From: Picochlorum sp. 'celeri'
Taxonomy: Eukaryota; Chlorophyta; Trebouxiophyceae
DNA: 64,000 nucleotides
Assembly (NCBI GenBank): GCA_010909725.1
Contig: JAACMV010000010.1
Location: 62,001-126,000 of the forward strand
Direction: 5' to 3'
The stretch's first letter is position 1. Every line of letters begins with the position of its first letter. Both the position numbers and the translations under genes were made by a program. A model generated the notes under the pieces. It was not told the origin of the DNA, made no database searches, and saw only the letters and a list, made by a program, of their open reading frames with translations. Positions 1 to 8,941 of the stretch are shown here, piece after piece.

Positions 1-1215
1 ATATCAGCCAAGGCAGCTGGTGTTCTTCCTCTTGGCTTTCCAGGCTCAAAGTCGTCAGACTCTTCGGATGGCTCTCCATCCTTCTCTCCCTCTTCAATGC
101 CTCCAGCAGCCTTGGCCTCAACAGCAGCAACCTGCTTCTCGTACAATTCCATATCTCTGTTGACGAGCTTGATGACCAACTTGAGACCGATGATGACCAC
201 AACAGAGCACACTGCTGCCGTCACAGCAGCAATCCAAGCTGCAGTTCCATCTGGAATCTTGCATCCAGTCTGTGTGACCTCAATATTCTCTGGAGTCTTC
301 AAGGTGAAGTTACCCTCCTCGCCGTCGCAAACATCGCTCGAAATTTTGGCATCCTTTGTTGGGCTTCCACCTGGTGGGCAAGATGGTGGGTCAGCCAAGG
401 TACCAGTGTATGTCTCATTCTTCATCCATCCATTGACTCCCTTCTGGATCACGAAGTAGGTGATGACCCAGGCAGTAATGAATGTGTACAATGGGAAGAG
501 GAACAAAGACATTCTGAAAGGATTGCGGGCGTTGAGGACAACGACCTTGGTGAAGACAAACAAGAGTCCAGCCACAAGGGCAGCCATGCAAGGGGTGATG
601 ATCCATGCCAAAACGATGGACACAACTCCTCCTGGGAATGGGTTGTCACCTCCTTCTGGTGCTTTGTACCACACAACAGAGTCAGCTCCGGCAGCAATCA
701 TAGACATTCCGATGATGGCACCGACCATACTGTGAGTGGTGGACACTGGAAGCTCGAGGAAGGTGGCGAGTGCCAACCACAACCCAGCGGACAGCAAGGC
801 GCACAACATTCCGTACATGAGCAAATCTGGACTGTATGTGTAAGCCTCTGGCTTGGCAATACCCTTACGAATGGTGGACGTCACACCAGATCCCAACAAC
901 ATGGCTCCTCCAAACTCGAATACTGCCGCCACTAGGACGGCTTGTTTTAGCGATAGAGCTTTTGATCCAACAGATGTGGCGAAAGAGTTGGCAACATCAT
1001 TGGCTCCGATACCCCAAGCCACGAAAAAGGCGAGGAAGATGGAGCACACGAAGACTGCATCACGATAACAATGGTATAAGTCATGTGGTACAGTACGGAG
1101 AAGAATCTACAGGCGGCGGATTCCACAAAAGATGCCTTGGTACCAGGAACGTCCAGAAATGCAGCAAGAAATTGGGAAATTGCAACGTACTCCAAGTGAA
1201 ATTACTCCAGACCAT
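1..1215 (-). CDS. PHO4-family inorganic phosphate transporter (3' part outside window)
   Basis: Sodium- or proton-coupled phosphate transporter of the PHO4/PiT family, multi-pass membrane protein. Reading minus from 1054 to 1 gives an uninterrupted frame with the family signature GANDVANSFATSVG, then several hydrophobic segments and the repeat signature PVSTTHSMVG, ending in the acidic central cytosolic loop. A short first exon is inferred: ATG at 1215, coding to 1191, intron 1190-1055 (GTACGT donor, GCAG acceptor, 136 bp), giving MVWSNFTWIFVCS before the first membrane segment, as in relatives. A donor at 1205 (GTAATT) would give a five-residue shorter N-terminus. The second conserved half lies beyond position 1. 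Family is sure; exon 1 is inferred. Confidence 0.9.
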
Positions 1216-1671
1216 GGCGAATTATTATATTCCGAATGCTTGCGATAGCAACAGCGTATTATTCGAGACGATGTAATTGGGTTCGACTGCGCAGGCTCTT
1301 TCCTGGAAAGTTGCACAGATTCGTCAGCAAGTTGAACACTGCAGAAGCTTTCAGACTGCTAGACAGTGTCAATGCTTATTGTACCACTTTTTGCAAGTGA
1401 TATTTGTGGAATTTTATTATTATTCTGAACACCTATAGCCGTCGCAATGCACGGCGTAAATTCTGCAGCATTGGAATCTTTCGCTTGCATGCAAAAGATT
1501 CCTCCCAACAGAGCATCTTTTGTTAATTTCAATTTACGGAGAGAGCGCGCCTTTTAATATTAAATGTTTGTTTTAAGAAAAACTGCGAAGAAATGAATAC
1601 TCCATTCATTCGTTCGATTCGTCATAAGCATTTCTAAAGCAAAGCATGGCAACTGAATCTCCGATGGTTGA
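1216..1671. other. Divergent intergenic region, PHO4 transporter / PIG-U-like gene
   Basis: About 455 bp between the start of the phosphate transporter (minus) and the PIG-U-like gene (plus). It must hold both promoters. It is AT-rich around 1390-1440 and 1550-1640. I see no convincing gene, tRNA or TATA element. An ATG at 1646 opens a 23-codon frame that stops before the next gene's frame and could be an upstream ORF. Confidence 0.5.
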
Positions 1672-2676
1672 ATGTCGACGGTGGACTGTCGTTCTAGAAG
1701 CAAGAAAGGAGGAATGACGCACCAAGCTGAAATTCAAAGTTTCCGTCGAAATTCGATTATTTACTTCTTTTTGTTACAATCCCTACGAATATGGGACTTT
1801 AGGCATATAGTGCGGCTGCTCGAGTGGTCCCCTGATTTACATGATGAGGTGGCAATCCCTCAGCAGAGGTTGGTTGAAGATGCGGTCAGTGCGGTGTGTC
1901 ACGCCATAGCCACATCGCTGATCGGGAGAATTGGAGGCACGCGGATAGAGGGAATGTACTATTGGAATCCTTTCAATATCATTTCAGCGCTATGTGGCTT
2001 CAAAGGCGTGGCCTGTAATGCAATCGTGCTCGCTGTATTGGCTTCTCCAGGAGCAAGAAGACTTCAGTGGTTGCTTTTAGGTCTCTATGCCATGGTCGAT
2101 CTGGGGCAGATGAGGTGGATGATGGGGCCCATTATTCAAACAATGGTGATATCATCGTCTCGGAAATGGGACATACTCGGCCTGTGTATGGCGTTTCTGA
2201 AGAGAGGTGATGCACTTGGCAGTCGCAGCTTTGAGACGATACAGCCTACGGTGGATCTGCACTGGTACTTGATGGCGCAGGTATTTCCATCATTTAGAAA
2301 GTATTTTTCTCAGGTCATCGTTCTTATGGGCCTGTTGATGTCCTTTGGCATGTGCATCCGTTTTCATGGCAGGCAGAACGTGGTATTGATGTTTGCATGC
2401 CATGGAATACTGTGCACCTTGCTCAACACCACACCCTCCGCTTCCATGTGTGCTCTGTGGATGGGGCTCGTTTTGAGCCTGGAAAAGGGCAATACAGCAC
2501 CAGTGCATGTACTCGTGTTGGCATTCTGTATCGTCACTGGTATGAATGTTGCTGCGTACCAGTTGTGGATCCAGTACAATGTTGGCAATGCAAACTTCTT
2601 CTATGGTATGAACATCTTGATGGCCGCCGTGGCTGGTCTTCTGCTGGTGCAGCTGCTCAAAGCGGCCCATTCTTGA
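1672..2676 (+). CDS. PIG-U-like multi-pass membrane protein (GPI transamidase subunit)
   Basis: Protein of 334 residues with several hydrophobic segments. Residues 96-105 (YYWNPFNIIS) match the WNP-type motif after the first luminal region of PIG-U/Cdc91. A later segment (LHWYLMAQVFPSFRKYF) matches the PIG-U motif in which an aromatic stretch is followed by a phenylalanine-rich helix, and NANFFYGMN near the C-terminus matches the family ending. PIG-U is the GPI-transamidase subunit thought to recognise the GPI lipid in the ER membrane. Relatives are about 400-440 residues, so the N-terminus here is short or divergent; a missed 5' exon is possible. The start at 1672 is the first in-frame ATG. 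Fold and motifs are seen, function is inferred. Confidence 0.6.
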   Translation: MSTVDCRSRSKKGGMTHQAEIQSFRRNSIIYFFLLQSLRIWDFRHIVRLLEWSPDLHDEVAIPQQRLVEDAVSAVCHAIATSLIGRIGGTRIEGMYYWNPFNIISALCGFKGVACNAIVLAVLASPGARRLQWLLLGLYAMVDLGQMRWMMGPIIQTMVISSSRKWDILGLCMAFLKRGDALGSRSFETIQPTVDLHWYLMAQVFPSFRKYFSQVIVLMGLLMSFGMCIRFHGRQNVVLMFACHGILCTLLNTTPSASMCALWMGLVLSLEKGNTAPVHVLVLAFCIVTGMNVAAYQLWIQYNVGNANFFYGMNILMAAVAGLLLVQLLKAAHS

Positions 2677-2830
2677 TGATCGTGTCACGTTAGCACTCTT
2701 GTTTTGACTTTTTCCATGGTCAACGGGTGCTCTCGTGTTTTTCTCTGTTCGGTTGCTACCCTCCAGGACATAGTAGTATTTATATATTTATTTTTATTTC
2801 TGCTGAAACAATACAGCGATTGAAAAAGAC

Positions 2831-3941
2831 ATGCCTACGTCTCCCCCAAGCGACGACGAGGTCAGAAGGATTAATCTGATAGAGGTGCGTTTCATTTGTC
2901 CACGCATTTCCTGATACGATGATATCTTTATCGATACGTTGACTCATAAAATTACGATTGTAGATTTTGCAAGAGGATGCAGAGGCAGATGGAATAGACA
3001 TTCCTCCCCCGCCAGCACACGCGTCAAAGCAGTGGTCAGAAGAGGATATCAAACGATATTTTTCGAGCAAAGGGAGGCACACCCCTGTGCCACTCATGCC
3101 ACATCCGTCGGAAGAGGAGTTCAATCTATGGTTTCCGGGGCTGAAGAGGAGTGGAACACGTGTGGACGGTGGCAAACCTTCCCTGAGAATTGTGTGCTTC
3201 CCAAATGCAGGGAATGCAGAAGACATGTACACAAGCGAGGGTACCGGGGTACGGAAAGTGCCAAGTCCATTGCTATCCTGGTGTAAGGAAAACAAGGCGG
3301 AATGCCTGGCCCCACAGTATCCGGGCAGGGGTATGAGGATGAAGGAGGCAAGGATAACCACAGCACAAGCCATGGCAGAGGCACTCTTCCCCGTACTGGC
3401 TCCATCGCTGAGTGATCCCAGCATCCCCTGGGTACTAGTTGCTCACAGTGTCGGGACTTGGATATCGTACGAGTTTTTAATGCTGTGCAAGGAACGTGGG
3501 GTGCCCTTGCCACAGGTTGCATTCTTGTCAGCCATGGCATCCCCTGATATTCCTTTTGAAGACAGGCCATGGAGACAACAGAAGGGGTTAAACGAGCAGC
3601 AATTCAAAGAAGAATGCAGGGAATGGGACATCTCGGACGTGGTCTTCTCGGAAGCGATGTGGCCCATGTACCAGCCACTTCTTCGGGATGATTTTACGCT
3701 CTTTGATGAATACCAGTTTCACAGTGACACCAAACCCTTGGATATGCCGATATACGCGTTCTGGGGGAGTAAAGATAGGCGTATAAAAGAACATCATGTC
3801 ATGGGATGGGCTGCATTCACGTCACGCACTTTTCAGATCGACATGATTGATGGCAACCATCTGTGGCCACTTGACAAGGAGAGCAAGACGGTGTGGTTGC
3901 AGAAAATTGCCACCATCTTGTCGGACAGACAGGAGGAGTAA
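2831..3941 (+). CDS. Type II (GrsT-like) alpha/beta-hydrolase thioesterase
   Basis: Stand-alone thioesterase of 343 residues, the kind that removes stalled acyl groups from carrier proteins of polyketide, peptide or fatty acid synthases. Two exons: 2831-2884 and 2964-3941, with a 79-bp GT-AG intron. Family landmarks appear in order: FPNAGN (about 97-102), YPGRGMRMKE (about 137), the nucleophile elbow VAHSVGTW with Ser180, and near the C-terminus GNHLW with the expected catalytic His. The region around FWGSKDRRIKE likely carries the acidic residue. Bacterial members sit in biosynthetic clusters; here the neighbours are unrelated. Its 3' end converges with the arsenite methyltransferase 74 bp away, and TGTAA lies at 3959. 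Confidence 0.85.
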
Positions 3942-4015
3942 GACAGGTTACTTTAACATGTAAGCAAGTTAATACATCTTTGATATTGTAGTTGCAGAAA
4001 AGCCATGCTGGGCAA

Positions 4016-5293
4016 TCAACAGCAACCTCCTCCACCCGTCTCGGCATCCTTTGGAGTGGAGGAAGGCGCATCCCCGCATCCTCCAAACAATCCATAATGC
4101 CTACTTCTATCCCCTATAATCTCAAAATGCTTCCCCATCCAGCTCTCTCCCACCATGGACGCGGTATTTCCGCATACTTCGTACCACTTCCCGGTCTCAA
4201 ATACGTGGTGATCATCCAACACGCAAGCATGAGGGGCACCCTCCATGGTCCCCTTGTACCTCGCTGCCTGCCCGTAATCCTCGCACAACGTCTCCAAGCG
4301 ACCGGGCAATTTGAACAACCTATACGTGATGGAATAGAACGTCGCCTCCCCCAAAATATCCTTCAACACTGTATCCTTCACCTCAATCACCTCTGGAGCA
4401 GCAAACATTCTGGGGTCTGTAAAACCCACAGAGCGAGCAAGCCTCAGGAAGTCCTGCTCATACAGGGCCCCTCCCAAGCACTCTCCCACCAACACTGGGT
4501 GCCTTCGAGCTTCGGCAGGAAGCCTCCTGTCGCAGTACACATCCGAGAAGAACATTTCCCCTCCTGGAGCCAACACCCTGTAGGCCTCCTTCAACACAGC
4601 CTCTTTGTTCGGCGACAAATTCACCACACAATTCGAGATGATCAGATCAATACTGTTATCTTCGATCCCTGCCTTTTCAAGATTTTCAATCTCTCCCTCC
4701 ACAAACCGCAGATTTGTCGCAGCATACCCAAGCGTCTCCTTACAGAACGTTTCTGCATACGCCTCCGCCACATCCAACTGCTCCCGCGTCATATCCACAC
4801 CCACAACACTCCCACTCTCCCCCACAAGACCCGCACACACATAGCAGTCACGCCCACTGCCACTTCCCAAGTCCAACACCCTCAACCCACCAATCCCCAC
4901 AGGAAATGGAGAACCACACCCATAATACTTGGCCACAACCTCGTCCGGTACCCTTTTCAAAATATCCCTCACAACTGGAGAAGGAGGCTTGGCCGTACAA
5001 CACGCCGATGTCTTCAAATCCTCGGTCGTCTTCAATTCCTGCCCATAATACTGCTGCACTGTGGACTTGACCTCCTCCTCCGTTGCCCCACCCATGCCCA
5101 TGTGCTCTGCAAACTGAGCCTTTGTCTGTTCCATAACTCTTCTTCTACTTTGAAAAGCACGCACTGTCGCTGTGAAAGGAACCCCAACTCGTCTACTGGT
5201 GTTGATCGTGCCCCCAGCACCTGGTTGTTTTCCAAGAACAACACGGACTTGCGATGATGATCCTCGTGTCAATAAATGAGCACAACAAGACAT
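4016..5293 (-). CDS. arsM: Arsenite S-adenosylmethionine methyltransferase (ArsM/AS3MT)
   Basis: Methylates As(III) with S-adenosylmethionine as a detoxification step. Protein of 425 residues. The SAM-binding motif VLDLGSGSGRDCY is near residue 139. The conserved arsenic-binding cysteines are present: the Cys pair in SACCTAK (98-99), Cys222 in ISNCVVNL and Cys272 in GECLGG. The C-terminus ends in a glycine run and a Cys pair (GGGGCC), as in several algal ArsM proteins. I start at the ATG at 5293, which gives a basic, hydroxyl-rich leader of about 50 residues suggesting an organelle transit peptide; an internal ATG (MEQTKAQF) could make a cytosolic form. It is divergent from ferritin across 354 bp. 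Confidence 0.93.
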   Translation of the reverse strand: MSCCAHLLTRGSSSQVRVVLGKQPGAGGTINTSRRVGVPFTATVRAFQSRRRVMEQTKAQFAEHMGMGGATEEEVKSTVQQYYGQELKTTEDLKTSACCTAKPPSPVVRDILKRVPDEVVAKYYGCGSPFPVGIGGLRVLDLGSGSGRDCYVCAGLVGESGSVVGVDMTREQLDVAEAYAETFCKETLGYAATNLRFVEGEIENLEKAGIEDNSIDLIISNCVVNLSPNKEAVLKEAYRVLAPGGEMFFSDVYCDRRLPAEARRHPVLVGECLGGALYEQDFLRLARSVGFTDPRMFAAPEVIEVKDTVLKDILGEATFYSITYRLFKLPGRLETLCEDYGQAARYKGTMEGAPHACVLDDHHVFETGKWYEVCGNTASMVGESWMGKHFEIIGDRSRHYGLFGGCGDAPSSTPKDAETGGGGCC

Positions 5294-5647
5294 TCTTTCT
5301 TTTTTGCCATGCAATATCGGCACACATGACTGTATGACGTTACATAGGCATACACACGTCCAATGCACCGGTCGACGTTGCAGTGTGAAGGGCGAGATGC
5401 CACCAAAAAATATATGTGGCATCTCCTCCACCGGAGGGAGAGAGATTCCCCCCACCAGGAGAGGTTCCATTCATCCTGTGATGAAAGACACGCTCGTCTG
5501 TGCATGCGCAGGGCGTACGCGGGACATATCAAGGAGATGAAGCAAGAGAGGAAGAAAAAAAAAATGCAAACCTGTTGATGGTACAACCGCAGATCATCGA
5601 CAGCGATCATTGTATATTTATTGATCAATTCATTCATTTGTATCAGG
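5294..5647. promoter_or_regulatory. Shared divergent promoter region, ArsM / ferritin
   Basis: 354 bp separate the ArsM start (minus) from the ferritin start (plus), so both promoters must lie here. No gene is seen. A G/A- and C/A-rich block lies near 5430-5470 and a poly(A) run at 5555-5565. No known iron or metal motif could be assigned by eye. Confidence 0.5.
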
Positions 5648-6455
5648 ATGTCGTGTGGAACAAGGGTGTCTACGAGTAGAATTGCCTCCATTGGGCATCA
5701 ACAACGTGGTCGTGGCCTCGTGACAAACACAAGCAGACCATCCAGGTACGTGTGATGGGATATATTTCATAGGCACATATGGTTGCATCATAGTTCACTT
5801 TGATTGGCAATGCAGGGGATGTGTGTGGTGCCCTGCGGGTGGGAAACAGGACGCAGCAAGCATGACTGGGGTGGTCTTTGAGCCATTTTCTGCCGTGGAG
5901 AGCGAGCTGGCTGTCGTGGATAAGGCTCCATTGAACGAGTCATATGGTCGCACTGATTTTCATCCAGAGTGCGAGGCTGCCATCAATGAGCAGATTAATG
6001 TCGAGTATAATGTGAGTTATGTGTACCATGCCATGTACACCTACTTTGCGAGGGACAATGTGGGGCTCCCAGGGATTGCAGAGTTCTTCAAGAAGGAGTC
6101 TGCGGAGGAGAGGAGCCACGCCGAGTTGTTGATGGACTATCAGATCAAGAGGGGAGGGCGCGTATCGCTTCAGAGTATCTTGCCTCCTCACACGGATTTT
6201 GATCATGGAGACAAGGGGGATGCCCTGTACGCCTTTGAGCTCGCCCTGTCCCTGGAAAAGCTCAATTTCCAAAAGTTGCGTGAATTGCACGATATTGCGG
6301 ACAAACATGGTGACGCCCAGATGTGTGATTTCGTGGAAGGATCGCTGTTGGCGGATCAGGCAGACTCTGTGTATGAAATGGCTGAAAAAGTGTCTCAGTT
6401 GAGGAGGGTTGGCAAGGGCTTGGGCGTGTTCCAGTTCGATCAAAGCCTGGCCTAA
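5648..6455 (+). CDS. Ferritin, plant-type with predicted transit peptide
   Basis: Iron-storage protein, likely plastidic, of 245 residues. Exon 1 is 5648-5745, intron 5746-5815 (GTACGT...GCAG, 70 bp), exon 2 5816-6455; the junction restores an Arg codon. The first about 60 residues are rich in Ser, Thr, Arg and Gly and low in acids, fitting a transit peptide. The four-helix core carries ferroxidase-type residues: Glu in INVEYNVSYVYHAM, Glu and His in EERSHAE, Glu in LSLEKLN and Gln in LADQADS. An extension before the first helix resembles the plant ferritin extension peptide. TGTAA follows at 6479. An unusual hairpin cluster lies just downstream. Confidence 0.95.
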
Positions 6456-6892
6456 TTATTTTTGTGCCATCATATGTGTGTAATTCGAGTCGAACGTTGG
6501 ATGTGACAATGTCTCCTGTATCACATTATAAGATTCCATGATACCATGGAATCTTTCATGGAGATGGTCTCCATGCCTGCCAAGGTATTAAATCCGGTCC
6601 CGGCATTGACCTGACCGACCTGTCTTGGCAGTACAAGGATGACGCTACGCGCATGCGTTGATACCCCCTCCATTTATTGACCAACACAAACGTTGATCAG
6701 TCCATACCTGTATGTCTGAATACAGAATGAATTCTTTTTCCATTCGTGGCCACTGAAACAGGATGTTGTAACACCCTGAAGCGAGTTTGTTCCAACGACC
6801 CACTCAAGGGTAATCAGATGTCCTCCAGACTATCCATCCTCGGCATGCATATGGGATATTATTATTGTAATATCAATAAAGAAGAGAAATAG
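6456..6892. other. Ferritin 3' spacer with hairpin cluster
   Basis: 437 bp without a recognisable coding gene. It contains TGTAA at 6479-6483 and three inverted repeats between 6531 and 6631, listed separately. The last 50 bp are AT-rich leader of the next gene. I cannot tell whether the hairpins belong to the ferritin 3' UTR or to a separate RNA. Confidence 0.6.
6531..6631. repeat. Cluster of three inverted repeats (possible structured RNA)
   Basis: Three perfect stems in 101 bp: AGATTCCAT (6531-6539) with ATGGAATCT (6546-6554), loop 6; CATGGAGA (6557-6564) with TCTCCATG (6568-6575), loop 3; CTGCCAAG (6577-6584) with CTTGGCAG (6624-6631) enclosing 39 bases. The stems follow each other without overlap. 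This is seen directly; any role is inference. Confidence 0.75.
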
Positions 6893-8473
6893 ATGAATAG
6901 TAGCAGCAGTAGTGGGCGCTCGTCGCCGATCAGTTGTCCTAGTACACGAGTAGGCGACATTGTATCGATGGACCGTAGCACTGATGATGAATGTATGAAA
7001 TCGAAACGAAGAAATGAAACAAGGCCCCTGTTTAATAAGATACTGACGATGGTGGGGAATAAGGCTCCTCTGATTTTTGTGGTGACCCTCTTGGTGACAC
7101 TGTGGTGTGGGTACAGAGAGTTCTCAGCTATTGCACTGCGAGGTGCTGAAACCTATCGAGCGTTGATGGAGTGGAATGGATTATCGAGTGGAGTGTATAG
7201 AGCGTTTGTGGGGGATCAAAAGGTTATGGAGCAGCAGCTGGCATCGTCTTTTCATGACCATGCTGGCAGGCATGGTGGAGACAAGAAGAAAAAGACTAGG
7301 GGAATCCTGATACCTGCCGGTGGAAAGAATCAGATGCTGAATGCGTTTGTGAATTTGTATGTGCTGAGGCATCGCATCGGGTGTCGATTGCCCGTGACCA
7401 TTGCGTACTGGGGGGACCTGGAAAAGGTGAAGAACCATACCTTGTTTGACCGACATATGGATTCGCCATCCGTGTCGTTTTTGGATCTGTCGACATTGGC
7501 GTATCCGAGGCATCATAGGTGGCTGGTGCCACCGAATCCCGATGGCAGTTCCTTTTGGAATGGATTCAAGATCAAGGTATTTGCTCTGTATGCTTCTCCA
7601 TATGACCAAGTTGTCTTGATGGACAGCGATGCCATGGCAGCCCAAGACCCAGAGGCTCTGTTTCGTCACCCAGATTTTGTGAAGAAGGGAAATATGTTTT
7701 GGCCGGATAGATGGTGCACGCGTGTGAAATTGTTTTCCATGTTGGGAATGGGGCAGCAGCAGCAGCAGCAGTATCAGACTGACAGCGGTCAGTTTTTGTT
7801 TGACAAGACCAGGCATCCAGATGTGCTGGAGTGGCTGTTGTTCCTGAACACGCATGATGAATTTACGTATAGGTATGCCCATGGAGATAAGGATACCTAC
7901 CGTGCAGCATTTTATATGGCAGGCAAGGAAGATCAGTACGTCCTGGTGCAACAGCCCCTCTCAGTTGGACTGTCCTATCGAGGATTCTTTAGGTCCAGCA
8001 TGCCGCAAGGATTTATTCAACACCATCCTGACGATGGGTCAATTGCCTTCATCCACAGAACCTCTCAGGCCAAGTACTCGTTGGGAGATGAACATGGGCG
8101 AACCTTCACTCACATGCTCCTGCAGCCGAGCTGTGAATGGAACAGGCGATATTGGCACTTTTTCAGGCCAATGGTTCACTCAGTACCCGTCCTAGAGAAA
8201 CTAAAAGGAAAGAAACAACCAGCGAAGGAGGTAGTCATTGTGAAGATTGACCCATCCTCTGATATTGCAGCATACCAATATACAGCAGATGAGGCAGCTC
8301 ATCTGTATAGAAGCGAATATAGTAGTCGCGATGATGGCCAAATTTCAAGAAATGAGACGACCTGGCTGGTGCATATCACCCTGGAGGTGGTGTGTGTGCT
8401 GTGTGTCTTGTATCTCCTCAGTATTGGTCTGCGAATGGTACTGAGGAGATTCTACTGCCAGGATAGATCATGA
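6893..8473 (+). CDS. Type II membrane glycosyltransferase, GT71-like (alpha-mannosyltransferase family)
   Basis: Golgi-type glycosyltransferase of 526 residues. A Ser-rich cytosolic tail is followed by a signal-anchor helix (APLIFVVTLLVTLW, about residues 57-71). The catalytic region starts at GILIPAGGKNQMLNAFVNL (about 136), which fits the MNN1/GT71 N-terminal motif, followed by VVLMDSDAMA with a DxD-type metal motif and NMFWPDRW, matching the family's F-W-x-D-R motif. A short polyglutamine run sits near 7755-7770. A second hydrophobic helix near the C-terminus (WLVHITLEVVCVLCVLYLL) is unusual for a type II enzyme and may make both ends membrane-bound. Donor and acceptor sugars are unknown; mannose is by family analogy. 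Confidence 0.75.
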   Translation: MNSSSSSGRSSPISCPSTRVGDIVSMDRSTDDECMKSKRRNETRPLFNKILTMVGNKAPLIFVVTLLVTLWCGYREFSAIALRGAETYRALMEWNGLSSGVYRAFVGDQKVMEQQLASSFHDHAGRHGGDKKKKTRGILIPAGGKNQMLNAFVNLYVLRHRIGCRLPVTIAYWGDLEKVKNHTLFDRHMDSPSVSFLDLSTLAYPRHHRWLVPPNPDGSSFWNGFKIKVFALYASPYDQVVLMDSDAMAAQDPEALFRHPDFVKKGNMFWPDRWCTRVKLFSMLGMGQQQQQQYQTDSGQFLFDKTRHPDVLEWLLFLNTHDEFTYRYAHGDKDTYRAAFYMAGKEDQYVLVQQPLSVGLSYRGFFRSSMPQGFIQHHPDDGSIAFIHRTSQAKYSLGDEHGRTFTHMLLQPSCEWNRRYWHFFRPMVHSVPVLEKLKGKKQPAKEVVIVKIDPSSDIAAYQYTADEAAHLYRSEYSSRDDGQISRNETTWLVHITLEVVCVLCVLYLLSIGLRMVLRRFYCQDRS

Positions 8474-8752
8474 CAGCAGCAGATTCTTTTGTATTCTATA
8501 GGCTCTTCTTTTTTATTACTACTACCAATTCTTTTTTTGTTGTACTACGAAGTTTGCAAATCAAAAGCCTCCACCGTGATATGTCCATCGTAAGCACGTT
8601 ATACCCGTCAAAAGGAAGAGAATTTTATTTTTTAATAGGTTTGAAACAGGAATATAGAACATATGTGCTCATCCGAGCTTTGAAATTGCGAAAAAACGCC
8701 TGTGCCCAAAATTTGACAAATCTATTCTGCTAAAAATTGCCAATAATCTGTC

Positions 8753-8867
8753 GCATCAATGGCCGAGCGGTTAAGGCGCCAGTTTCAAGACATACCGATG
8801 TCTTCCGTCGTAATCGGCGGTGAATCCACTGGTTCGAAAGAGCGTAGGTTCGAATCCTGCTTGATGC
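8753..8867 (+). tRNA. tRNA-Leu(CAA) with 37-nt intron
   Basis: Acceptor arms GCATCAA (8753-8759) and TTGATGC (8861-8867) pair perfectly. The D arm contains GGCCGAGCGGTTAAGGC. Anticodon stem CCAGT (8779-8783) pairs with ACTGG (8828-8832), with anticodon CAA at 8786-8788 after U33. A 37-nt intron (8790-8826) interrupts the loop one base after the anticodon, the standard nuclear tRNA position. A long class II variable arm and the T arm GTAGG-TTCGAAT-CCTGC follow. No CCA is encoded. It decodes UUG. Confidence 0.95.
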
Positions 8868-8941
8868 AATCAGTTTCGTTTTTCCTTTTTCCTGATCGGT
8901 AGATTCTTGCAGAGTTTTTCAGACATTTCTATACATATTTT

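Noticed and set aside
947..1195. Minus frame 947-1195 as the transporter's own start
   Set aside because: It has no ATG and an in-frame stop just upstream; the ATG at 1215 with an intron gives a family-like N-terminus.
1441..1452. 12-mer GTCGCAATGCAC shared with 20281-20292, both in divergent promoters
   Set aside because: Many 12-mer matches are expected by chance in 64 kb, and no third copy was noticed in other promoters.
8470..8733. 87-codon plus frame between the GT71-like gene and the tRNA
   Set aside because: AT-rich, Phe/Leu-heavy, no domain; likely 3' UTR and spacer.
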